Made by a program: the position numbers and the translations under genes. A DNA stretch of 64,000 bases. Origin: Bordetella genomosp. 5 (lineage in GTDB: Bacteria > Pseudomonadota > Gammaproteobacteria > Burkholderiales > Burkholderiaceae_B). Below, piece by piece: positions 1 to 8,192 of the stretch (the first letter of the stretch is position 1; every line of letters starts with the position of its first letter). The stretch spans positions 496,001 through 560,000 of the forward strand of contig NZ_NEVN01000004.1 of NCBI RefSeq assembly GCF_002261475.1, written 5' to 3'. A model generated the notes under the pieces. It had not been told where the DNA came from and did not search any database. It saw nothing but the letters and a program-made list of their open reading frames with translations.

Positions 1-344
1 TCTTCGACGAACACGGGCTTCTGGCGGCTGACGGCGCTGACGACGGTCGGGACGCTCGCGTCGTAGCGATCACGGATGCGCACGGTTTCGCGCTTTTCGA
101 AGTCGACGCCGCTCAGGTGTTCGATGAACGTGGTGACGAAGTGCTGGCGGGTCTGTTCACCGTCGCTGACGATATCGATGCCGGCGTGTTGTTGTTCTTG
201 CAGGGCCAGGCGCAGCGCATCTTGTTTGCCTTCGACGAGCTCTTCGTCTTGCAGCTTCCAGGGCGACCAGAGTTTCTCGGGCTGGGCCAGCCAGGAGGGC
301 TTGGGCAGGCTACCGGCGGTCGACGTGGGCAATAGTTTTTTCAT
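1..344 (-). CDS. mesD: MesD-type core methionine synthase (5' part, runs off the left edge)
   Basis: The reading frame is open from an ATG at 344 to the window edge, so only the first ~114 residues are seen. The start (MKKLLPTSTAGSLPKPSW) and the later GIDIVSDGEQTR stretch match the C-terminal, catalytic half of MetE, which binds zinc and homocysteine. A protein beginning directly with this half lacks the MetE N-terminal folate-binding half. Together with the MesX gene 30 bp upstream this points to MesD, a short methionine synthase that methylates homocysteine without methyl-folate and needs MesX and oxygen. The methyl donor is not established from sequence. The zinc ligands lie beyond the edge and could not be checked. 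Confidence 0.85.
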   Translation of the reverse strand, partial: MKKLLPTSTAGSLPKPSWLAQPEKLWSPWKLQDEELVEGKQDALRLALQEQQHAGIDIVSDGEQTRQHFVTTFIEHLSGVDFEKRETVRIRDRYDASVPTVVSAVSRQKPVFVE

Positions 345-374
345 TGTGAATGATCTCGAGTGTGGCTTGAGTAA

Positions 375-1358
375 TTAGTGAGAGACGCTGGCAGCCCAGC
401 TGTCGAGCTTGTTCTTGTAGGGCTTGATGAAATGCTCTTCCGTGAACTTCCCTTGTTTCACGGCGAGCTGGCTGCGTTCTTCGCGGTCGTAGACGATCTG
501 CGTGAGCGAGTAGTCCTGATTCTTCAGGCTCGGGCGGTAGAGTCGGCCGGCCGCGGAGTTGGCGTTGTAGATCTCGGGGCGGTAGATCTTCTGGAACGTT
601 TCCATCGTGGCGATCAGGCTGATCAGTTCCAGATTCGTGTATTGGCCGAGCAGGTCGCCCTGGAAATAAAAGGCGAAGGGGGCGGCGCTGCCGGGCGGCA
701 TGAAGTAGCGCACTTCCAGGCCCATCTTCTCGAAGTATTGGTCCGTCGAGGAGAGCTCGTTCTGCTGGTATTCGACGCCCAGGATCGGGTGGTGATTCTC
801 GGTGCGGTGATAGGTCTTGCTGCTCGACGCACTGATGCAGATCACCGGGGGCTTGGCGAAGTGCGCCTTGTAAGCGCTCGAATTCAGGAAGTGCTTGAAG
901 AGCTTGCCATGCAGATCGCCGAAGTTCTCCGGCGTGCTGAACGTGGGCTTGTCGTTGTTGAACTCCGGCAGCACCACGCTGAAGTCGTAGTCGCGCACGT
1001 ACGATGAGAAGTTGTTCCCGACGATACCCTCGATGCGCTGATTGGTTTTCCGGTCGACGATGTTCGTCTGCAGGATCTCGATCAGCGGAAAGACGTTGCT
1101 GCCGGCTTCGGCGTTGATCGTCATCTCTACGGTGATGATGTCGAGCTCGACGGCGTAACGGTCGCCGGTCGGGTTGTCCCAGTGCGCCAGGTTGTTGAAG
1201 CGGCTGTCGATCATCTTCAACGTGTTGCGCAGATTCTGTTCGCGGCTGTCCCCCCGCGCCAGATTGGCGAAGTTGGTCGTGATGCGCGTGTTGTCCGACG
1301 GGCGATAGTTTTCATCGAAGCGAAGGCGCTTGATGTCGAAGGTGAAGTCGTTGCTCAT
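375..1358 (-). CDS. mesX: MesX, DUF1852 partner protein of MesD methionine synthase
   Basis: A 327-aa cytosolic protein starting MSNDFTFDIKRLRFDENYRP, typical of the DUF1852 family, which runs about 320-330 aa. The frame stays open another 47 codons upstream, but that stretch has low-complexity composition and contains none of the family sequence, so the ATG at 1358 is chosen. DUF1852 proteins are required together with MesD for B12-independent, folate-independent methionine synthesis; the likely role is producing or delivering the methyl group. mesD follows 30 bp downstream, so the two are almost certainly co-transcribed. No metal or cofactor motif is obvious to me. Confidence 0.85.
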   Translation of the reverse strand: MSNDFTFDIKRLRFDENYRPSDNTRITTNFANLARGDSREQNLRNTLKMIDSRFNNLAHWDNPTGDRYAVELDIITVEMTINAEAGSNVFPLIEILQTNIVDRKTNQRIEGIVGNNFSSYVRDYDFSVVLPEFNNDKPTFSTPENFGDLHGKLFKHFLNSSAYKAHFAKPPVICISASSSKTYHRTENHHPILGVEYQQNELSSTDQYFEKMGLEVRYFMPPGSAAPFAFYFQGDLLGQYTNLELISLIATMETFQKIYRPEIYNANSAAGRLYRPSLKNQDYSLTQIVYDREERSQLAVKQGKFTEEHFIKPYKNKLDSWAASVSH

Positions 1359-1604
1359 GGTCTTGGGTGCGCTGGTGATGATGTAAAGATGGGTGGCGGG
1401 TGGGCGCCGGTTCGTTTTATCTGTTTGCGTCGCGAAACGCTGGGTATTCATAAGGCCGGGCAGAGCGGACTTCAGTGCCATCCGGCCCGTAGCCTTCAAT
1501 CGGGTCAGGCCTCGAGACAGGCGCGCCGCTCGGCGTATTCATAAGGCAGTGCAGGGCAACCATGCATCGGGACGCTCGCGACCCTCCGCGGTCGAATTTC
1601 TGCC
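1359..1604 (-). other. msuE-mesX spacer with a duplicated 13-bp element
   Basis: This 246-bp gap separates the FMN reductase and mesX. The minus strand carries the same 13 bp, GCCTTATGAATAC, twice (plus-strand positions 1444-1456 and 1535-1547), 91 bp apart, within a longer imperfect match of about 30 bp. No gene is supported here. It could be a regulator site, a promoter duplication or a remnant of a local duplication. Confidence 0.5.
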
Positions 1605-2186
1605 TCAGGCTGCGATCGCTTCCTCTGCGTGGGCTGCCCGCAGCGCGTAGGTCAGTTCGATCAAGGGCAAGGCGCGCTCGACGGCCAGGCGGGCGCGCTC
1701 GATCAGCGCGGCGTCCTGCAGGCGGTAGTCGACGAAGTCCTTGTCGGTGGCGTAGACGCCCAACGGCAGCGTGCGCGCCTGAAAGAAGCTGAACAGAGGC
1801 CGCAGTTGGTGATCGATCATCAGGGCGTGACGCTCGCTGCCGCCGGTGGCGGCCAGCAGGATGGGCGTGTCGACCAGCGCGTCCTGGTGGAGGAAGTCGA
1901 AGAAATGCTTGAAGAGCCCGGTATAGGAGCCGCGATAGACCGGCGTCGTCACGACCAGGATGTCGGCCTGCTCCACCGCGGCGAGCTCGCGCTCCACCGA
2001 TTCGGGCAGCTGCGAGCGCCAGACCGCGCCGGCGAGTTGCGGCGCGAGCTGGCCGAGTTCGACCAGGCGTTGCTCGCACGGGACGACATCCGCGATCAGC
2101 TCCATCAGGTGCTCCGCCAGGGCGGCGGATTTCGAGGGGCGTTGCAGTCCGCCGGAAACGGCGACGAGACGGAGTGGACGGGTCAT
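1605..2186 (-). CDS. msuE: NADPH-dependent FMN reductase, MsuE/SsuE type
   Basis: A 193-aa flavodoxin-fold reductase. It opens with MTRPLRLVAVSGGLQRPSKS, the phosphate-binding loop of the FMN_red family, and has the TTPVYRGSYTGLFKHFFD motif characteristic of MsuE-like enzymes that hand reduced flavin to monooxygenases. The start at 2186 removes 51 upstream codons of unlikely composition. It is the first gene of the presumed msuE-mesX-mesD transcript. MesD activity is reported to depend on oxygen, so a reduced-flavin supplier in the operon fits an oxidative demethylation step feeding methionine synthesis; that link is inference. The alternative is a sulfonate-sulfur role, but no ssu/msu monooxygenase gene is nearby. 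Confidence 0.8.
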   Translation of the reverse strand: MTRPLRLVAVSGGLQRPSKSAALAEHLMELIADVVPCEQRLVELGQLAPQLAGAVWRSQLPESVERELAAVEQADILVVTTPVYRGSYTGLFKHFFDFLHQDALVDTPILLAATGGSERHALMIDHQLRPLFSFFQARTLPLGVYATDKDFVDYRLQDAALIERARLAVERALPLIELTYALRAAHAEEAIAA

Positions 2187-2601
2187 GTTGGACTTCACCG
2201 GTATTGATTTGCACGTTGCCGAGGCCTTGCCGCGTGCACAAGCGTGGCGGTGGGGCTTCGACGACTGGGTCGGGGTTCGTTCGCATCGGTGGCGATCCGC
2301 TGCTGAGCAGGGCTGACAGCCGACTCGGGTGCAAGCCATCGAGCTCCGGTGCTGGCCGCTGGGGGCAGCGGAGCCTCACCCGAGCTTCGACGTGCGTGTC
2401 ATGCGGGCCCGGGCGAAGGGCGGCAGGCGGGGCCTGTCCGGCCCGTTGGCGCGCTCCGCCGACTGGCGCGGTGCAACTTTTTGCCTGACAGCAGCGGCGC
2501 CAGGGACACCTGCGAACGAACAATAGGGACAGATACTAGAGAACGGTACCGATGAAGTAAAATGGTTTTATTTCACGAATCCATGAGCGGAAATCATCTG
2601 A
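2187..2601. other. Divergent regulatory region between msuE-mesXD and metR
   Basis: This 415-bp gap has no supported gene. Next to metR it holds a 23-bp palindrome (2553-2575). On the minus strand, within 2320-2385, there is a GAAGC..GGGTGAGGCTCCGCTGCCCCC stretch reminiscent of the cobalamin riboswitch core, but the rest of that motif is poor. The msuE leader would be several hundred nt long if transcription starts near the palindrome. Confidence 0.5.
2553..2575. promoter_or_regulatory. Candidate MetR operator (TGAA...TTCA palindrome)
   Basis: The imperfect 23-bp palindrome TGAAGTAAAAT-G-GTTTTATTTCA pairs at 9 of 11 positions on each arm. It ends with the TGAA/TTCA half-sites of known MetR operators, although the spacing is longer than the classical 13-bp site. 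It sits 26 bp before metR and upstream of the divergent msuE operon, the usual place for LysR-family autoregulation plus target activation. Confidence 0.55.
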
Positions 2602-3519
2602 ATGCTTGAGCGTATCCATCTCAGCATCGTCCAGCAGGTCGAAAAGCAGGGGTCGCTGACGGCGGCTGCCGGCGTGTTGAACCTCACCCAGTCGGCCCTG
2701 AGCCACAGCATGAAGAAGCTGGAGCAGCAGTTGGGCACCGACGTCTGGCTGCGCGAGGGCCGCAGCCTGCGGCTGACGCAGGCGGGCCAATACTTGCTGG
2801 CGGTGGCGAATCGCGTGCTGCCGCAGTTGGACCTGGCCGAGGAGCGTCTGGGCCAGTTCGCGCAGGGCGAGCGCGGCGCGCTGCGCATCGGGATGGAATG
2901 CCACCCTTGCTACCAGTGGCTGCTCAAGGTGGTGTCGCCGTATCTGGCCGCGTGGCCGGATGTGGACGTGGATGTCAAACAGAAGTTTCAGTTCGGCGGG
3001 ATCGGCGCGCTGTTCGGGTATGAGATCGACCTGCTGGTCACGCCCGATCCGCTGTTCAAGCCGGGATTGAAGTTCGAGCCGGTGTTCGATTACGAACAGG
3101 TTCTGGTCGTGCCGAAGGGGCATCCGCTGGCCTCGGTGGCGTATGTGAAGCCGCAGCAACTGAACCAGGAAGTGCTGATCAGCTACCCCGTGGATATCGA
3201 GCGCCTGGATATCTATAACCAGTTCCTGCTTCCGGCCGGTGTCACGCCCAAGCGCCACAAGGCCATTGAAACCACCGACATCATGCTGCAGATGGTCGCG
3301 AGCGGACGCGGCGTGGCGGCGCTCCCGCGCTGGCTGGTCGAGGAATACGCGGTCCGCATGGACGTGGTGCCGGTGCGGCTGGGCCAGCGCGGCATTGCCA
3401 AGCAGATTTTTCTGGGTGCGCGCGAGGCGGAGACGGCGATCGATTATGTGCGCGCGTTCATCGAACTGGCGCGCCACTCCGAGGCCGTCGCGAGCGTGGC
3501 GCCCAAATCCCTTGCCTGA
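2602..3519 (+). CDS. metR: LysR-family regulator, MetR type
   Basis: A 305-aa LysR protein with an N-terminal winged helix (residues 1-60, including GSLTAAAGVLNLTQSALSHS) and a substrate-binding domain. The opening MLERIHLSIVQQVEKQGSLT and the GMECHPCYQWL strand at the start of the effector domain are hallmarks of MetR, whose co-inducer is homocysteine. It is divergent to msuE-mesX-mesD and followed 51 bp later by a MetF-like gene, so it probably activates the whole methionine locus. A palindromic site lies just upstream. The assignment to the MetR subfamily is strong; the actual target list is inferred. Confidence 0.88.
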   Translation: MLERIHLSIVQQVEKQGSLTAAAGVLNLTQSALSHSMKKLEQQLGTDVWLREGRSLRLTQAGQYLLAVANRVLPQLDLAEERLGQFAQGERGALRIGMECHPCYQWLLKVVSPYLAAWPDVDVDVKQKFQFGGIGALFGYEIDLLVTPDPLFKPGLKFEPVFDYEQVLVVPKGHPLASVAYVKPQQLNQEVLISYPVDIERLDIYNQFLLPAGVTPKRHKAIETTDIMLQMVASGRGVAALPRWLVEEYAVRMDVVPVRLGQRGIAKQIFLGAREAETAIDYVRAFIELARHSEAVASVAPKSLA

Positions 3520-3570
3520 TTTCGCAATGTTGAGTCCGGATCGCGGGTCTCGGGCGTTTGTTTTTTTACG

Positions 3571-4464
3571 ATGCTATTGAATCAAGTCGATATGCGCACG
3601 TCCGTGCGTGACATCACCGAAGCCTGTTCGTTGGAAGTCAGTGCGAAAGACATTCCGGCGCTGACCGCTGCGGCGGATCGAATCTTGCCGGGGACGACGC
3701 TGTCGATTCCCTACCTGCCGGGTCAGGACGATGCCACGCGGCTGGCCGCGGCGCGCGCCGTGCGGGATCTGGGCTTTACGCCAATGCCGCACCTCTCTGC
3801 CCGCCGTATCGGCTCTGCCGGGGAACTCGAGTCCTTTGTTGCGCTTGCGGCCGCACGCGCCGGCGTGGAGCGTTGCTTCGTGGTCGCCGGCGACCCGGCG
3901 ACGCCGTGGGGCCCGTTCGCCGACAGCACCTCGTTGATCGAGACAGGCGTGCTCGAGCGTTCGGGCATTCGGGTGGTCGGGGTGGCCGGGCATCCGGAGG
4001 GCCATGCGTTCATGAGCGAGACAGAACGATGGGCGGTGCTCGAGCGCAAATGCCGCGCTATTGCACGACGCGGTATGCGGCCCGAGATCGTCACTCAGTT
4101 TGGATTCGATGCCGACATCGTGTTGGCGTGGCTGGTGACGCTGCGCGCGCGTGGCATCGATTTTCCCGTGCGGGTGGGCGTGCCGGGTCCGGCCGGGATC
4201 GCCGTGCTGGCGCGCTATGCCGCGCTCTGTGGCGTCAATGCCTGCGCCTCGATGTGGTCCAAATACGGAATCTCGCTCGGCAAGCTGTTCGGCACGGCGG
4301 GACCCGACGTTTTCGTGGATCGCCTGGCGGCCGGCCTGACGCAGGCGCACGGCGAGGTGAGCCTGCATTTCTTCCCGTTCGGCGGGATTGCGCAGTCTTT
4401 GAAATGGATCGCGCAATATCGCGGTCGCGCCGAGTCGATGCGCGCCGCCGCGTCTTCGCGCTGA
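3571..4464 (+). CDS. metF: Methylenetetrahydrofolate reductase-family protein (MetF-like)
   Basis: A 297-aa protein, the length of single-domain MetF. The FAD-binding barrel is recognisable from FVVAGDPATPWGPF, PEIVTQFGFDAD and the late HFFPFGG strand. The N-terminal SLEVSAKD replaces the usual EFFPP signature, so this is a divergent branch. The enzyme would reduce 5,10-methylene-THF to 5-methyl-THF. Placed behind metR and opposite mesXD, it either supplies methyl-folate to another synthase (MetH) or serves the MesXD route. The ATG at 3592 is an equally plausible start; neither has a clear ribosome binding site. Confidence 0.75.
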   Translation: MLLNQVDMRTSVRDITEACSLEVSAKDIPALTAAADRILPGTTLSIPYLPGQDDATRLAAARAVRDLGFTPMPHLSARRIGSAGELESFVALAAARAGVERCFVVAGDPATPWGPFADSTSLIETGVLERSGIRVVGVAGHPEGHAFMSETERWAVLERKCRAIARRGMRPEIVTQFGFDADIVLAWLVTLRARGIDFPVRVGVPGPAGIAVLARYAALCGVNACASMWSKYGISLGKLFGTAGPDVFVDRLAAGLTQAHGEVSLHFFPFGGIAQSLKWIAQYRGRAESMRAAASSR

Positions 4465-4527
4465 GCACTGCGCGAGCGCGTCATGGCCGCGGGCGGGGGA
4501 TCGTCGCCAGCGGGAAGGATCGCCGCT

Positions 4528-4548
4528 GGGCAGAAGGGGGATCTGCCC
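4528..4548 (+). terminator. Hairpin downstream of metF-like gene
   Basis: The 7-bp arms GGGCAGA/TCTGCCC with a 7-nt loop lie 64 bp after the metF-like stop. There is no U-run, so termination is possible but not certain. Confidence 0.35.
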
Positions 4549-4636
4549 GTCAATCCCCCAGGAGGAGTAGGGGCATTTCAGAGGGCGCCGTTGCTTGTCC
4601 ACGCACTCAGATCGCGCGGAACTGCGACAATGCAGC

Positions 4637-5971
4637 ATGCGTAAAAATCAGCCGATGACGGCCACTCAATTGACCAGTCCTTCCGTTGTTCAGCAGACCC
4701 TCGCGAATGGGGTGCGCCTTCTTGTGATTCCGATGCCGCATGTGCAGAGCGCGAGCGTTGGTGTGTTCCTGCGTGTCGGCTCTCGCGACGAGACGCCGGC
4801 CACCAATGGCATCAGCCATGTGCTCGAACACATGGCGTTCAAGGGCACCGAAACGCGCACGGTCCAGGAGATCAACCTGGATGCCGAGCGTCTGGGCGCG
4901 GAGGTGAACGCCTTCACCGGCAAGGACATGACCGGGTATTTCATGACGGGCCTGGGTCGGCATGCGCCCGCGCTTCTGCGCATGACGGCGGATATCGTGC
5001 TGAACAGCACGTTTCCCGAGCACGAGCTGCAGCGCGAGCTGGAAGTGATCCGCCAGGAAGCGATCGAGTACGACGAGGATCCGGGCGACAGCGCCAGCGA
5101 TCTGCTCGACCGGGCGCTTTGGGGCGAGGATCCCATGGGCATGCCGGTGATCGGCACCGTGGCCAATATCGAGGGCTTCAGCCGGCAGGACGTGATCGAC
5201 CACGTGCAGCGACATTATGTCGCCGAGAAGACCATCGTCGTGGCGGCAGGTAACTTCGACGTGGACGCGTGGATGAGCCTGGCTGCGGCGTTGTTCGACG
5301 GGATGCGCACGTCGGCCGACGAGGATGTGGTCGCGCAGCCGGTCCCGGCGAAGTACGTGAGCCAGGCGCTCGCGCGGCGTTTCACGCAGGTCTCGCAGGT
5401 GTTCGTGAACATCGCCTACCCGCTGTTTCCCGAGGGCGAGAGCGAGACCGCCGGGCCGCGTGCGCGGCTGGCGGCATCGTTGGCGGCATATGTGTTCGGC
5501 GAAGGCATGTCGTCGCCGCTGAGCGATACGGTCCGCGAGCAGCTTGGACTGGCCTATACGACCTACGCGGCGATGGAAGGGGGCGACGTCTGGGCCAACT
5601 TCATCGTCCACGCCGTCACCACCCCGGACAAGCTCGATGCCTTGTTCGCAGCGACCGGGCGTCTGTTGCGCGAGCACGCGGCGGGTATCGACCCGGTGCA
5701 CCTCGAGCGCGCCAAGAACCAGCTCACCGTGTCGCGCGTTCGCTCGGGCGAGCGGCCCTACGCGACGATGGAGCAGGCCGTCGAAGAGCTTTTTGCGCGC
5801 GGCACGGTCACGCCCGCAGCCGACACGCTGGCCATGATCGAGGACATCACGGCCGAGGAAGTGCGCGGGGTGTTCGAGCGGATGCTGGCCAAGCCACCGG
5901 CGTTGGCCGTCACGGGCAAGGGTGTCAGCGCGAAGGCGGCGCGGCAACTGGTGGCGGGTTTGAATGCGTGA
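4637..5971 (+). CDS. M16 (pitrilysin/MPP-like) zinc metalloprotease
   Basis: A 444-aa peptidase with the inverted zinc motif HVLEH (residues 61-65) and the distal glutamate in VIRQEAIEYDE (around residue 141), both intact. This supports an active protease of the processing-peptidase-beta/YmxG group. Residues ~175-360 form the second M16 domain, with the usual SPLSDTVREQLGLAY motif. It is cytosolic, with no signal peptide. The open frame extends to a TTG at 4595, but that is a poor start; an ATG at 4655 is the main alternative. It stands alone and is followed by a strong terminator. Substrates are unknown. Confidence 0.9.
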   Translation: MRKNQPMTATQLTSPSVVQQTLANGVRLLVIPMPHVQSASVGVFLRVGSRDETPATNGISHVLEHMAFKGTETRTVQEINLDAERLGAEVNAFTGKDMTGYFMTGLGRHAPALLRMTADIVLNSTFPEHELQRELEVIRQEAIEYDEDPGDSASDLLDRALWGEDPMGMPVIGTVANIEGFSRQDVIDHVQRHYVAEKTIVVAAGNFDVDAWMSLAAALFDGMRTSADEDVVAQPVPAKYVSQALARRFTQVSQVFVNIAYPLFPEGESETAGPRARLAASLAAYVFGEGMSSPLSDTVREQLGLAYTTYAAMEGGDVWANFIVHAVTTPDKLDALFAATGRLLREHAAGIDPVHLERAKNQLTVSRVRSGERPYATMEQAVEELFARGTVTPAADTLAMIEDITAEEVRGVFERMLAKPPALAVTGKGVSAKAARQLVAGLNA

Positions 5972-6019
5972 GTGGCGGGTGCCGACGCATGGCTCCCTGC
6001 GACGCTGAACGGTATGGAT

Positions 6020-6045
6020 AAAGGCGCTTCGGCGCCTTTCTCTTT
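6020..6045. terminator. Bidirectional rho-independent terminator
   Basis: A perfect 8-bp stem, AAAGGCGC/GCGCCTTT, around a TTCG tetraloop is followed by CTCTTT. Its A-run and T-run flanks serve both the plus-strand M16 gene and the convergent ABC-F gene. Confidence 0.85.
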
Positions 6046-6048
6046 GGA

Positions 6049-7662
6049 TCACCACGCCGTCAGCGTCCAGCCTCTCGCCGTGGCAAGCAGCCGCTCGGTC
6101 AGGCCCAGATTGCCCAGGAATACGTCGTCGTGCGACACGACGATCAACGCACCCGGGTAGCTCCGCAGCATGGCTTCGAGCGCTTCGGTGGACGCGAGGT
6201 CCAGGTGATTGCCGGGTTCATCCAGCAAGAGCAGTGGCGGCGGCGGGTCGGCATAGAGCACGCAGGCCAAGGCGGCTTTGAGTCGTTCGCCGCCGCTCAA
6301 TGCACCGCTCGGCGCCACGATTTTGTGCGCGTCGAGGTCGAGATGGGCCAGGCGCGTGCGCAGATCGCTTTCGCTCAAGGCGGGATTGGCCGTCTGGAGT
6401 TGCGCCAGTACCGTGCGCTGCGGATCCAGCGCGGCGAGGCGCTGGTCGAGGTAGACCGTGCCCGGGATGGTCTTGCGCGTGCCCACCCGCGGCGCGACGA
6501 GGCCGGCGATGACCTTGAGCAGCGTGGACTTGCCGCAGCCGTTCGGGCCCACGACGCCCAGGCGCTGTCGGCCCTGGAGGGTGAGATCGATGCGGCGCGT
6601 GGTCGGAGGAACGTGCGGGAGTTCGACGCCGTCGAGCTCGACGACGCGCCGCTGCTTGCGCTGCTCGACCGGAATCGCATGCAGGCTGACGGCAGCATCG
6701 CGTTGCACGTGCTGTGCGGCCTGATGGACCCGTTGATTGAGCGTTCGTTGCGCGTCGCACTGTTGTTGGCGCAACTTGCCGGCCGAGGCTTCGCTGCGCT
6801 CCTTTTGACGGCCGAGCAGGATCCTGGCCTGGTTGGATTCCTTGCCCTCTCGATGGCCTTGAGCCTGTCTGCGTGCCTGCCGTTCACGCTGGTCCCGCAT
6901 GGCGTGTTCTTCGCGACGGCGCTCGAGTTTGCGTTGTTCGAGTTCGTGCAGGGCATGTTTATGCTCTCGTGCCTTGGCGGTGGCATAAAACCCGTAGTTG
7001 CCGCCGTAGTTGCGCAGGCCCAGCGAAGAGAGCTCCACGATGTGCGCCATGCTGTCGAGCAGCTGGCGGTCGTGGCTGACGACGATCAGTCCGCGCCGCC
7101 AGTGTCGGAGTTGCTCGATCAATGCCTGTCGATGGTTGCGATCGAGGTGGTTGCTGGGCTCATCGAGAATCAGGAAGTCGGCGTCGCTCAGCATGGCGCC
7201 GGCCAGGGCCACGCGCATGGCTTCGCCTCCACTGAGTCGGGTGGCCGGCGTTTGCGCCTTCAGGTGGCCGAGGCCGTGACGCTCGAGCTCGTTGCGAAGC
7301 CGCTGCCGGATGTCCCAGCGATCGGCCAGGGCGTCGAAGTCGGCGGGGTCGGTGCTGCCGGTTTCAATGTGCGCCAGCGCGTCGAGTGTGGGCTGGGCAC
7401 CGGCAAGCGAGGCAACGGTGGCGTCGGGTGCCGGGCTGACCTGCTGGGGCAGGTAGAACGCCGTGCCGCTGCGGGTGCAACGGCCATTGGTCGGGGCGAG
7501 CTGCCCCGCCAGGATACGCGCGAGCACGGACTTGCCCGCGCCATTGCTGCCGACCAGGCCGGTCGGGCGCGCGTCGATGGTGGCGTTCAGGTCGGAGAAT
7601 AGCGTTCGGCCATCGGGCAGAACATGGGTCACGCTGTCGAGCGTGATCGATGGATTCGTCAT
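6049..7662 (-). CDS. ABC-F family ATPase (ribosome-associated, duplicated ATPase)
   Basis: A 537-aa protein with two ABC domains and no membrane segments. Walker A sites are GSNGAGKS (38-45) and GPNGCGKS (372-379). Signature/Walker B pairs are LSGGEAMRVALAGA...LILDEPSNHLD and LSGGERLKAALACV...LLLDEPGNHLD. The domains are joined by a long Arg/Glu-rich linker (residues ~230-310), as in ABC-F translation factors that act at the ribosomal E site. The frame runs on to 7875, but MTNPSITLDSV fits the family start. Whether it is a housekeeping factor or an antibiotic-protection type cannot be told; the arginine-rich linker is long for the housekeeping EttA type. Confidence 0.88.
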   Translation of the reverse strand: MTNPSITLDSVTHVLPDGRTLFSDLNATIDARPTGLVGSNGAGKSVLARILAGQLAPTNGRCTRSGTAFYLPQQVSPAPDATVASLAGAQPTLDALAHIETGSTDPADFDALADRWDIRQRLRNELERHGLGHLKAQTPATRLSGGEAMRVALAGAMLSDADFLILDEPSNHLDRNHRQALIEQLRHWRRGLIVVSHDRQLLDSMAHIVELSSLGLRNYGGNYGFYATAKAREHKHALHELEQRKLERRREEHAMRDQRERQARRQAQGHREGKESNQARILLGRQKERSEASAGKLRQQQCDAQRTLNQRVHQAAQHVQRDAAVSLHAIPVEQRKQRRVVELDGVELPHVPPTTRRIDLTLQGRQRLGVVGPNGCGKSTLLKVIAGLVAPRVGTRKTIPGTVYLDQRLAALDPQRTVLAQLQTANPALSESDLRTRLAHLDLDAHKIVAPSGALSGGERLKAALACVLYADPPPPLLLLDEPGNHLDLASTEALEAMLRSYPGALIVVSHDDVFLGNLGLTERLLATARGWTLTAW

Positions 7663-8192
7663 GCGGGATTCCAGGGATGCCAAGAACTCCCCCTGCGAGT
7701 GGGGGCGGGTGGAGGCTGGCCGTCGGGGAGACGGCGGCATCAATGGCGCATGGGACGAATACCTCTGTGTGGTGTGGCGAAGCGCCATTGTAGAAGCCAA
7801 GGGCGCTGCAAGCCAAACAAGGGCGTTGTTTCGCAAGCGCGATCCGTGCTCGGCATCTGCGGGCCGCCGTTGCATGTGCCGGCCGCAGGGAGCAGAAGGC
7901 GCACGCGACGGCCGCCGGGAAAGCGCGCTTCATCGTGAGCCCGGCGACCCCGCGCCAAGCGCTTTTTTTGCGATGTTTCGCACATTGGGTACCATTCATG
8001 CGGTTAGCGAGGGTATCGGCGCGGTCGCGCTTCGGTGATATCTCCCGTGCGCGCCATCGACAGGCGCGCGCTCGGGAGGTGAAACGCCGCGGCATCATGA
8101 CGCGCAGACGCAACCTATCCCTGTCTTTGCGGCATGTCCGATGCGTCGGATGAGTACGGTCAGGGAACCACTTTGAAAAACGGAGAGAACCG
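7663..8192. other. Divergent intergenic region with a strong hairpin
   Basis: This 530-bp region between the ABC-F gene and a secreted protein gene has no convincing ORF. At 8042-8079 a long GC-rich inverted repeat (CTCCCG..GCGCGCC against GGCGCGC..CTCGGGAG) could form a stable stem in the leader of the downstream gene. There is no U-run, so it is unlikely to be an intrinsic terminator. Confidence 0.5.

Noticed and set aside
4595-4636. TTG-initiated extension of the M16 protease
   Set aside because: The extra 14 residues are not protease-like and no ribosome binding site precedes the TTG.
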